Below, in pieces: positions 46,888 to 53,130 of a DNA stretch of 64,000 bases (position 1 is its first letter; each line of letters begins with the position of its first letter). The DNA lies in assembly GCF_000017205.1 (NCBI RefSeq), contig NC_009656.1, positions 5,634,501-5,698,500 of the forward strand, read 5' to 3'. This DNA is from Pseudomonas paraeruginosa PA7. Lineage in GTDB: Bacteria; Pseudomonadota; Gammaproteobacteria; Pseudomonadales; Pseudomonadaceae. Position numbers and translations under genes: made by a program. The notes under the pieces were generated by a model. The model searched no databases. It was given only the letters and a program-made list of their open reading frames with translations, and had not been told where the DNA came from.

Positions 46888-47807
46888 TCGGCAAGCGCCC
46901 GGCGGCGGATCGCCTCCATCTTCCTCGGCGAGTTGGTCATCACCGCATCGGCCCCCAGGTCGCGCGCGGTGCGATAGTCCGCCGCGGTCTCGATGCCGAA
47001 CATCACCACCTTCACCGGCTCGCGACGTACGCAGTCCATCGCCTTGCGCGTCCACAACCGCGCCGCCGGCACCTGGTAGGACGACTCGCCGAGGGTGAAG
47101 CGCTCGGTCACGGTCAGTTCGCGGCGCAGCTCGATGCCCATCCAGGTGCCCGCGGCCGGCGGCGTCTCGCAGCGCTCGCCAAAGGCCAGGCCGACCAGGC
47201 GGTTGCGCGTGGCGTCGCGGCTTTCGAACTGCTGTGCCTTGTCCGCGTAGCGTCGCGCGAGGTAATCGTTGGCGGCCTTCTCGGTGGAATAGAAACGCAC
47301 CCGCGACCAGGCCTGCTGGAGCTCCAGCTCGCGGGCCACGGCGTCGACCAGCGGCTCCACCGGCACCGACTTCATGTCGAGGAACACCGGCACCTGCGGC
47401 GGGATCACCCGCAGCGCCTGGCGCAGCGTGGGGATCGGCAGCGGCTTCTGGCGATAGGGATAGCTGCCGTCCGCGGCCTTGAACATGTAGCCGGCGTTCA
47501 GCTGCGCCAGCTCGGCCAGGCTCGACTGGCCGACCGCGCCGGCGCCCTGGGTCAGCGCGGCGAGATCGGCCGGACGGTAGAGCACCGGATGGCCATCGGC
47601 GCTCAGCTGTACCGACAGCCACAGCGCATCGCTGCCGTTGTCCAGCGCCTTGCGGATCGCCAGCAGGGTGTTTTCCGGGTAGTCCGCGGTGCCGGCGCGA
47701 TGGGCCACCAGCAACGGGCCCGGCGCATCCGCTGGCGGTACCGAGCGCGCCTGCGCACATGCGGTCAGCGTCAGGCCGACGCAAAAGATCGCAACACTTC
47801 GATTCAT
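46872..47807 (-). CDS. GDPD-like lipoprotein lacking catalytic acids
   Basis: This 311-residue protein has a lipoprotein signal (MNRSVAIFCVGLTLTACAQA, Cys17). Its TIM-barrel domain resembles glycerophosphodiester phosphodiesterases: VAHRAGTADYPENTLLAIRKALDNGSD keeps the first His-Arg (36-37). But the metal-binding E-x-D reads W-x-S (LWLSVQ, 63-65), and the His of the usual HD is Arg (LYRP, 78). VFLDMKS keeps the Lys. Classical metal-dependent catalysis is therefore doubtful. The ATG at 47807 follows AGGGGAG. It is flanked by two DUF4136 genes. Confidence 0.85.
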   Translation of the reverse strand: MNRSVAIFCVGLTLTACAQARSVPPADAPGPLLVAHRAGTADYPENTLLAIRKALDNGSDALWLSVQLSADGHPVLYRPADLAALTQGAGAVGQSSLAELAQLNAGYMFKAADGSYPYRQKPLPIPTLRQALRVIPPQVPVFLDMKSVPVEPLVDAVARELELQQAWSRVRFYSTEKAANDYLARRYADKAQQFESRDATRNRLVGLAFGERCETPPAAGTWMGIELRRELTVTERFTLGESSYQVPAARLWTRKAMDCVRREPVKVVMFGIETAADYRTARDLGADAVMTNSPRKMEAIRRRALADQPGG

Positions 47808-47850
47808 ATCCACTCCCCTTCACCTGTATGGCGCTTTCGCACCGACGTTT

Positions 47851-47860
47851 TCTCTAGAGA
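47851..47860. promoter_or_regulatory. Palindrome in the GDPD-like/DUF4136 divergent promoter region
   Basis: TCTCTAGAGA, a 10-bp perfect palindrome inside a larger ACGTTT..ACGTTT direct repeat, in the 128-nt divergent gap. A regulatory role is speculative. Confidence 0.3.
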
Positions 47861-47935
47861 CGTTTCGACGCCGCGTTTCCTCTTGCCTTTCATCCGGCGC
47901 TGAGCTTGGATGTGAACTCTGACTGGAGAAAAACC

Positions 47936-48499
47936 ATGATCCGCCGAATCCTGCTGCTCGGCCTGTTCCTCAGCCTCGCAGCCTGCGAAACCACCCAGCT
48001 CGACCGCGACTTCGACAGTTCCCGTGACTTCGCCGCCTATCGCAGCTGGAGCTGGTCGCAACCCGCCTTCGAATACCGCCCCGACGATCCGCGCATCAAG
48101 AGCGACCTCACCGAGCAACGCATCCGCGAAGCCGTCGCCCAGCAGCTCGACCAGCGCGGCCTGCGCCCGGCGCAGGGCAACGCCAGGGGCGACGTCACGG
48201 TGCGCGCCTACCTGATCGTCGACGATCGCCAGGACCAGATCACCACCAACTACGGCGGCGGTTACTGGGGCGGCTACTGGGGAGGATACTGGGGCGGCCC
48301 GGCGATGGCCGAGACGCGCACCGTGAATTACAAGGTCGCCACCCTCCAGGTCGACCTGTTCGACGGCCGGGACGGCAAGCTGGTCTGGCGCGGCAGCGGC
48401 GAGCAGATCATGCGCACCAGCCCGCCGAGCCCGGCCGAGCGCGAGCAGGCGATCCGCGAGACGGTGCAGAAAATCATGTCGCAATACCCGCCGCGCTGA
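47936..48499 (+). CDS. DUF4136 lipoprotein with Gly/Tyr/Trp repeat (paralog 2)
   Basis: This 187-residue lipoprotein starts MIRRILLLGLFLSLAAC (lipidated Cys17). The DUF4136 domain follows: DFAAYRSWSWSQPAFEY, LTEQRIREAVAQQLDQRGLRPA and GDVTVRAYLIVDDRQDQI. An aromatic insert of repeated GGYW units (about 103-120) and TVNYKVATLQVDLFDGRDGKLVWRGSGEQIM complete it. The alignment with the protein at 46267 is clear, so the two are duplicates. It ends 1 nt before the GNAT gene; TGGAGA supports the start. Confidence 0.87.
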   Translation: MIRRILLLGLFLSLAACETTQLDRDFDSSRDFAAYRSWSWSQPAFEYRPDDPRIKSDLTEQRIREAVAQQLDQRGLRPAQGNARGDVTVRAYLIVDDRQDQITTNYGGGYWGGYWGGYWGGPAMAETRTVNYKVATLQVDLFDGRDGKLVWRGSGEQIMRTSPPSPAEREQAIRETVQKIMSQYPPR

Positions 48500-48500
48500 C

Positions 48501-48983
48501 ATGCAGCTCAGCCACCGCCCGGTGGAGACCGGCGACCTCGAAGCGGTCGTCGGCTTTCCCCAGGACCGCGACGAACTCTTCTACTGCTACCCCAAGGCGA
48601 TCTGGCCGTTCAGCATCGCCCAGCTGGCCGCCGCCATCGCCGAACGCCGCGGCAGCAACGTGGCCGTGCATGACGGGCGGGTGGTCGGCTTCGCCAATTT
48701 CTACCAGTGGCGACACGGCGACTTCTGTGCCCTCGGCAACATGATGGTGGCACCGGCCGCGCGCGGCCTGGGCGTAGCCCGCTACCTGATCGGGGTCATG
48801 GAAAACCTCGCCCGCGAGCAGTACAAGGCGCGCCTGATGAAGATCTCCTGCTTCAACGCCAATGCCGCCGGGCTGCTGCTCTACACCCAGCTCGGCTACC
48901 AGCCGCGCGCCATCGTCGACCGCCGCGACCCGGACGGCCGGCGCGTGGCGCTGATCCAGATGGACAAGTCCCTTGAACCCTGA
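48501..48983 (+). CDS. GNAT-family N-acetyltransferase
   Basis: This 160-residue acetyltransferase has the acetyl-CoA pyrophosphate-binding motif APAARGLGVARYLIGVM (the R-x-x-G-x-G/A pattern) and the C-terminal NANAAGLLLYTQLGYQPR. From memory the P. aeruginosa protein (PA4794) has been crystallised and shown to acetylate C-terminal lysines of peptides. The start is 1 nt after the DUF4136 stop. It overlaps the next gene by 11 nt, giving a compact operon with the DsrE-like and GcvH-like genes. Confidence 0.92.
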   Translation: MQLSHRPVETGDLEAVVGFPQDRDELFYCYPKAIWPFSIAQLAAAIAERRGSNVAVHDGRVVGFANFYQWRHGDFCALGNMMVAPAARGLGVARYLIGVMENLAREQYKARLMKISCFNANAAGLLLYTQLGYQPRAIVDRRDPDGRRVALIQMDKSLEP

Positions 48984-49350
48984 CACCCACGCCCAGCGCG
49001 TCCTCATCATCGTCTCCAGCGGCCCGAGCACCCCGGCCCGCTGCGCCGCGCCCTTCCACACCGCGACCCTGCTGGCCTGCATGGACGCCGAGGTGACCCT
49101 GTTCCTCAGCGGCGAAGGCGTGCAACTGGCGTGCCGCGCCGTCGCCGACCAGCTGCGTGCGCTGGACGGCGGCGAGCCGGTGCGCCACTTCATCCGCCAG
49201 GCCCGCGAGGCCGGCGCGCGCCTGCTGATGTGCCGCCAGCCGGGAGTGAGCATCGACGCAAGCGAACTGATCGAGGAACTCGACGAAATTTCCAGCGGCG
49301 GCGAGCTGGCGCGGCTGATCCTCGAGTCCGACCGGGTGCTGACCCTATGA
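48973..49350 (+). CDS. DsrE/F-like small sulfurtransferase-type protein, TTG start
   Basis: This 125-residue protein of DsrE/DsrF/TusD fold has the first strand QRVLIIVSSGPS, the helix TATLLACMDAEVTLFLSGEGVQLA and GARLLMCRQPG, with Cys87 in the position where DsrE-type sulfur carriers have their active Cys. The frame opens at a TTG (48973) overlapping the GNAT stop; no closer start fits, because the next ATG would delete the first strand. It overlaps the GcvH-like gene by ATGA. Confidence 0.8.
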   Translation: MNPDTHAQRVLIIVSSGPSTPARCAAPFHTATLLACMDAEVTLFLSGEGVQLACRAVADQLRALDGGEPVRHFIRQAREAGARLLMCRQPGVSIDASELIEELDEISSGGELARLILESDRVLTL

Positions 49351-49814
49351 GCCCGAACCTGCATGGCCTGGAATTCCCCGACGGGCTGTTCTACGCCCCG
49401 GACTACAACCTGTGGCTGCGCGAGGAGACCGACGGCAACCTGACCCTCGGCCTGAGCGCCTACGGCTGCGCGCTGTACGGCGAGATCTTCGCCTTCACCC
49501 CCAAGCGCGACGGCTGGCACATCGAGCGCGACCGCAGCTTCGGCGTGGTCGAATTCGCCAAGGCCGCCTCCTCGGCCCGCAGCCCGCTGGCCGGGACGCT
49601 GGTGGCGAGCAACGCGGCGGTGGTCAAGCGCCCGGCGCTGATCAACCGGGATTGCTACGGCGAGGGCTGGATGGTGCGGCTGCAACCGGACGACTGGGCT
49701 TCGGCGAAGGGCACGTTTCTCCAGGGAGAGGCGGCGCGGGAGGCATTCGCGGAGCGGATGCGGCTGGATGGGTTCGATCCGCAGCATCCGGGGGTGCAGG
49801 CGCTGGATTTCTGA
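49347..49814 (+). CDS. GcvH-like lipoyl-carrier protein
   Basis: This 155-residue protein aligns with glycine-cleavage H protein. NLTLGLSAYGCALYGEIFAF corresponds to the first barrel strands. GVVEFAKAASSARSPLAGTLV matches the lipoyl hairpin, with Lys72 at the lipoylated position. ALINRDCYGEGWMVRL matches the C-terminal LVNxxPYxxGW motif. The genes around it are not those of glycine cleavage, so it is likely a specialised lipoyl carrier working with the DsrE-like partner, as in the sHdr/LbpA sulfur systems (inference). Confidence 0.82.
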   Translation: MSPNLHGLEFPDGLFYAPDYNLWLREETDGNLTLGLSAYGCALYGEIFAFTPKRDGWHIERDRSFGVVEFAKAASSARSPLAGTLVASNAAVVKRPALINRDCYGEGWMVRLQPDDWASAKGTFLQGEAAREAFAERMRLDGFDPQHPGVQALDF

Positions 49815-49847
49815 GATTCCCCGGGCTTACTCGCACTCTGCATGATC

Positions 49848-49877
49848 GGCGGATAACGTCGCTGGCGTTATTCGCCC
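49848..49877. repeat. REP-like intergenic palindrome, copy 3
   Basis: GGCGGATAACGTC-GCT-GGCGTTATTCGCCC, the same element as at 28786 and 39750, 34 nt after the GcvH-like stop. Confidence 0.75.
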
Positions 49878-49928
49878 CACCCCAGGTTCCCATCATCTCC
49901 AATCTCCCGAATCTCTCCGGAGCCCGCC

Positions 49929-50165
49929 ATGCCCCCACCCCAACCGCCCCGCTTCGACGGCCAACGCTGGAGCAACGCCGACGACGCCCGCCTCTATGCC
50001 GAAACCAAGCATGCCTTGGCCCGCCGCCACCCGACCGACCGCGAGGCCTACACCCGTGGCAAGGACGAAGTCGTCGCACGGATTCTCGGCCGGGCGCTGG
50101 CGCCAAACGACACCGTCGCTAACGGTGGTCGCGAAGGAAGCACGATTCAGGGCGCGAGGGGCTGA
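49929..50165 (+). CDS. Small hypothetical protein
   Basis: This 78-residue frame starts MPPPQPPRFDGQRWSNADDARLYAETKHALARR. The first 58 residues have the codon bias of a real gene and an amphipathic helical pattern. The last 20 (from PNDTVANGG) look less biased, as if the C-terminus had been replaced or frameshifted. There is no recognised domain. An ATG at 49929 is preceded by CCGGAG. Confidence 0.5.
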   Translation: MPPPQPPRFDGQRWSNADDARLYAETKHALARRHPTDREAYTRGKDEVVARILGRALAPNDTVANGGREGSTIQGARG

Positions 50166-50275
50166 TATCGCCTTGATGAATCTTTCCGACAATACCCCCG
50201 GCGATTTCCCCGCGGCTCACGCCCGGGGAGAACCTCCACCGTTGTGCTCCATCCCGAGCTTCATGCCGAATTCAT

Positions 50276-50305
50276 GGCTGCCGGCCCGGTCGCGAACCGG
50301 CAGCC
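50276..50305. terminator. Hairpin after the TM-protein gene
   Basis: GGCTGCCGG / CCGGCAGCC, a 9-bp stem with a 12-nt loop, lies between convergent genes. It has no T tract. Confidence 0.35.
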
Positions 50306-50308
50306 CGC

Positions 50309-50842
50309 TCACTCGCGGAATTGCAGTCCGATACGGGCTCGGCAGGCGCGTCTCTCCAGACTGCCTTCCTTGAAAGCGCCGCAGGCGCGATCCTTCAAAG
50401 GCAGCGCCTGCTCGACCACGCTCACCCGCACCCTGTTCGCGGGTTGCCGCCGCTCGGCGGGTCGCGGCGCCTGGCGCAGGCTGAGCAGGTTGTCGGCCCC
50501 GCGTGGCTGGTAATTGCCATCGTTGTATACGGTCTGGCGCATGGCGGGAGCGGCGCTTTCCTCGATGGCCTGCGGCAGGGTGCTGGTGTTGCGCCGCGCC
50601 ACCTCCTCGACGATCCTGTCCCCGTCCTTTCTCACGGCCGGGTCTTCGTCCCGCAGCGCCGGCCGGTTGCCATCCTCGGCCACCAGCGGGCTGGCGCCCG
50701 CCCGGAACAACGCCCCCGCCGCCAGCAGCGCCGCCAGGGTGATGCCGCCACCAATCGCCGCGAATACCAGCCAGCCGGCGCCCACCCCTTGCCGGGAAGC
50801 GCGCCCGAGACGTGCCGGCGCGTCGCTGCGATCCGCCCGCAT
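50309..50842 (-). CDS. Hypothetical single-pass membrane protein
   Basis: This 177-residue protein has an Arg-rich cytoplasmic start, one membrane helix (about 24-46, AGWLVFAAIGGGITLAALLAAGALF) and a charged extracytoplasmic part. The tail ends in LKDRACGAFKEGSLERRACRARIGLQFRE, with two cysteines that could form a disulfide. No family is recognised. The ATG at 50842 is 2 nt after the stop of the gene upstream, so the two are an operon. Confidence 0.65.
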   Translation of the reverse strand: MRADRSDAPARLGRASRQGVGAGWLVFAAIGGGITLAALLAAGALFRAGASPLVAEDGNRPALRDEDPAVRKDGDRIVEEVARRNTSTLPQAIEESAAPAMRQTVYNDGNYQPRGADNLLSLRQAPRPAERRQPANRVRVSVVEQALPLKDRACGAFKEGSLERRACRARIGLQFRE

Positions 50843-50844
50843 GC

Positions 50845-51285
50845 TCAGTAGAGCCCGGTGGCGCTGCCCGGCTCGAACAACGGCACCTGGTTGGCCAGGA
50901 TCATGTTGTAGCTGAGCATGAACGGCACCCCGCCGTCGCCTTCGACGATCTGGCTGACCCAGCCGATGGGGTTGTTGAACAGCGATTCGTCGGGGCTGAG
51001 CACGCCGACGGCGGCGCTGTCCGGGTCGCCGTCCCAGGTCACGTCGCTCCAGTGCCAGCCGAGGCCACGCACATACTGCGCCCCGAGCAGCGCGCCGAGG
51101 GCGAAGACCGCCTCGTCGTCGAGGCTGCGCCCCTGCTCCCTCGCATCGCGCACGTAGTCGGTGACGGCGGCGACGATCTGCGCCGGCGTCTCGTCCGCGG
51201 CGACGCCGAGCAAGGCGAGCCCCTGTGTCTGCAAGTCCGCCAGTTGCTGTTGCAGGTCCGTTGAAAGCGGATTGATCTCGGCCAT
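50845..51285 (-). CDS. Hypothetical protein, possibly DUF3806-like
   Basis: This 146-residue soluble, acidic protein contains DEAVFALGALLGAQYVRGLGWHW and SLFNNPIGWVSQIVEGDGGVPFMLSYNMI, which resembles the DUF3806 pattern (helix plus conserved GW and N-P). Identification is tentative and function unknown. It is the first gene of a two-gene operon with the membrane protein downstream. The start at 51285 is supported by a leader with GGGA. Confidence 0.6.
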   Translation of the reverse strand: MAEINPLSTDLQQQLADLQTQGLALLGVAADETPAQIVAAVTDYVRDAREQGRSLDDEAVFALGALLGAQYVRGLGWHWSDVTWDGDPDSAAVGVLSPDESLFNNPIGWVSQIVEGDGGVPFMLSYNMILANQVPLFEPGSATGLY

Positions 51286-51487
51286 CCCTGTTCTCCCGAG
51301 GCAAGCGTGCGCACCCGTCCGTCGGGCGCGCCATGAAGCGCGTTATCTTACGGCTTCGCGCCGGCAAAAGCGCCCATCCCATGGCACCTGGCGGAACCGC
51401 CGAGCCAAACGCAGCGCAGTCGCCTCTTCCCGGTCACGCCGCCTTGGGCTCTACTGGCGACTCTACGCCCCTGCCCGAGACAGCCCC

Positions 51488-52118
51488 ATGTCACTGATTG
51501 CCGCCGCCCAGAGCCGCGCCCACCCCGCCGACCTGCCGCGCAACCTGGTCGACCACCTGCGCCTGCTGGTGTTTCCCGAACTGTCGCTCACCGGCTACGA
51601 ACCCACCGCTGCCGCTGCGCTCGCCGAAGCACGCCAAGCCGCTGATCGCCGCCCTGGTCCTCGGCGCCGACGGCAGCCTCGGCGTCTATGCCAAGCAGCA
51701 CCTGCACCCGGGCGAAGAGCGCCATTTTTCAGCCGGCGAAGGCGGCCCACTGCTGGAGATCGACGGCCTGCCGGTGGCGCTCGCGGTATGTGCCGACTTC
51801 AGCCAGCCCAGCCACCCGGCCCACGCCGCCCGTGCCGGCGCTCGCCTCTACATCGCCAGCGCGCTGATCGGAGAAAACGGCTACCCGGCCGACTCGGCCC
51901 TGCTCGCCGGTCATGCCCGCGAGCACGGAATGGGCGTGCTGCTGGCCAACCATGGCGGGCCGACGGGTGGCTGGAAGGCGGCGGGCAGGAGTGCGTTCTG
52001 GAATGAGCGGGGGGACCTGCTCGGGGAGGTGCCAAGGACGGGGGATGCGCTACTTCTGCTGGAACGGGCCGAGAGAGGCCGGCTCGATCGTGGCTACGAG
52101 AGATCCTCTGATGGCTGA
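51488..52118 (+). pseudogene. Decayed carbon-nitrogen hydrolase (nitrilase family)
   Basis: The family's three catalytic residues are all present but in two frames. Frame A from the ATG at 51488 encodes MSLIAAAQSRAHPADLPRN and LLVFPELSLTGYEPT (catalytic Glu31). About 51,630 the similarity jumps to another frame with KPLIAALVLGADGSLGVYAKQHLHPGEE (Lys) and LAVCADFSQPSH (Cys), continuing to 52118. Compared with intact relatives, segments before LLVFPELS and between Glu and Lys are missing, so at least one out-of-frame deletion has occurred. It is unlikely to make a working enzyme. Confidence 0.75.
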
Positions 52119-52142
52119 ACACGGGAAAGTGCTAATATTTTC

Positions 52143-52157
52143 TGGCAAATTTTGCCA
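52143..52157. promoter_or_regulatory. Palindromic operator of the ParD/ParE operon
   Basis: TGGCAAA-T-TTTGCCA is a perfect inverted repeat 19 nt upstream of the antitoxin ATG, in an AT-rich promoter region. It is a typical autoregulatory site for an RHH antitoxin. Confidence 0.7.
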
Positions 52158-52176
52158 TTCCAGAGAGACTGGTCCC

Positions 52177-52413
52177 ATGAGCACGATGAACATTTCCCTG
52201 CCGGATACGCTCAAGAGCTTCGTCGATGAGCAGGTCAGCCAGCGTGGTTACGGCACCAGCAGCGAGTACGTGCGCGAGCTGATTCGCAAGGATCAGGACC
52301 GTCAGCGTCTGCGGGGCCTGCTGATCGCCGGCGCCGAGTCGATGCCTGCGGCGCCTGCCGACGATGACTATTTCGAATCGCTCCGCACACGGGTGCATAA
52401 GGCCCGTGGATGA
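52177..52413 (+). CDS. parD: ParD-family antitoxin
   Basis: This 78-residue ribbon-helix-helix protein starts STMNISLPDTLKSFVDEQVSQRGYGTSSEYVRELIRKDQDR, the classic ParD DNA-binding N-terminus. A short acidic C-terminal tail (PADDDYFESLRTRV) would bind and neutralise the toxin. It overlaps the toxin start by ATGA. Expected to repress its own promoter through the palindrome at 52143-52157. Confidence 0.9.
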   Translation: MSTMNISLPDTLKSFVDEQVSQRGYGTSSEYVRELIRKDQDRQRLRGLLIAGAESMPAAPADDDYFESLRTRVHKARG

Positions 52414-52745
52414 AGGCCAAGCCAGTCATTCCGCGAGTACTCGCCAATCAGGATGTTGAAGCGGCCGTCGATTACTACCTGAGCGAAGACGCCGAACAGG
52501 CCGCTCCGGGTTTTGTCGGCGCCCTGGAAAAGGCATACGCCCATATCGCCCGTCACCCTGGCAGCGGCTCGTCCCGCTATGCCCATGAGCTGGATTTGCC
52601 GGGACTGCTTTGCTGGCCACTCAAGCGCTATCCCCACCTGGTGTTCTACGTCGAACGCGACGACCACATCGACGTATGGCGTGTCCTGCACGGCATGAAC
52701 GACATCCCTTCCTGGATGCAGGCTGGTGAGGGCGTATCGCACTGA
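52410..52745 (+). CDS. parE: ParE/RelE-superfamily toxin
   Basis: This 111-residue protein has the ParE/RelE fold pattern: VIPRVLANQDVEAAVDYYLSEDAEQAAPGF, ALEKAYAHIARHPGSGSSRYA, then the strands PLKRYPHLVFYVERDDHIDVWRVLHGMNDIP. ParE members inhibit DNA gyrase, and the partner ParD supports that subgroup. It is located 81 nt from the tRNA-Sec gene, a likely accessory insertion. Confidence 0.88.
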   Translation: MKAKPVIPRVLANQDVEAAVDYYLSEDAEQAAPGFVGALEKAYAHIARHPGSGSSRYAHELDLPGLLCWPLKRYPHLVFYVERDDHIDVWRVLHGMNDIPSWMQAGEGVSH

Positions 52746-52826
52746 AAGTCTTTCGACACCGGCATCGAGCCGCCGTCCCGGACTGAGCCGGAAGCCTGGA
52801 GCCACGCCGGCTGTGGACAGGGGATA

Positions 52827-52922
52827 TGGCGGAAGGCAGTGGGAGTCGAACCCACCCAGGAACGGCTGCCGTCCCCCACCGGATTTGAAGTCCGGCCACG
52901 CCACCGGGCGTGATTGCCTTCC
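52827..52922 (-). tRNA. selC: tRNA-Sec (anticodon UCA)
   Basis: Minus-strand gene, 96 nt including an encoded CCA. The acceptor arms GGAAGGC and GCCTTCC are followed by G73 and CCA. The anticodon arm is GGACTTCAAATCC with anticodon TCA. The T arm reads GGGTGGGTTCGACTCCCACT. The long acceptor/T stack and the long variable arm (about GGGGACGGCAGCCGTTCC) are features of selenocysteine tRNA. It lies next to selB-selA. Confidence 0.95.
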
Positions 52923-53130
52923 TCTTTGATTTGCAAGAAGTTTTCTTCGAGGCGGGAGCTTATCAGGCCTGCGTCCGAAGAAGAAATGCCAGACGTCATG
53001 GAAGCCGCCTGCGGCGTCGGGCGAGCAGAGCGTAGCCCACCCGGCGTGCGCTTCACAGGCATTTCGGGGAAAGCCCGCCGTCGCGCTGCCCGCCGGCAAG
53101 CCAGGGACAGCGCGACGGCGGGCCCTCGCA

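Noticed and set aside
52923-53130. Possible attachment-site duplicate of selC downstream of the tRNA
   Set aside because: I looked for a repeated tRNA 3' fragment around the ParDE genes and saw none.
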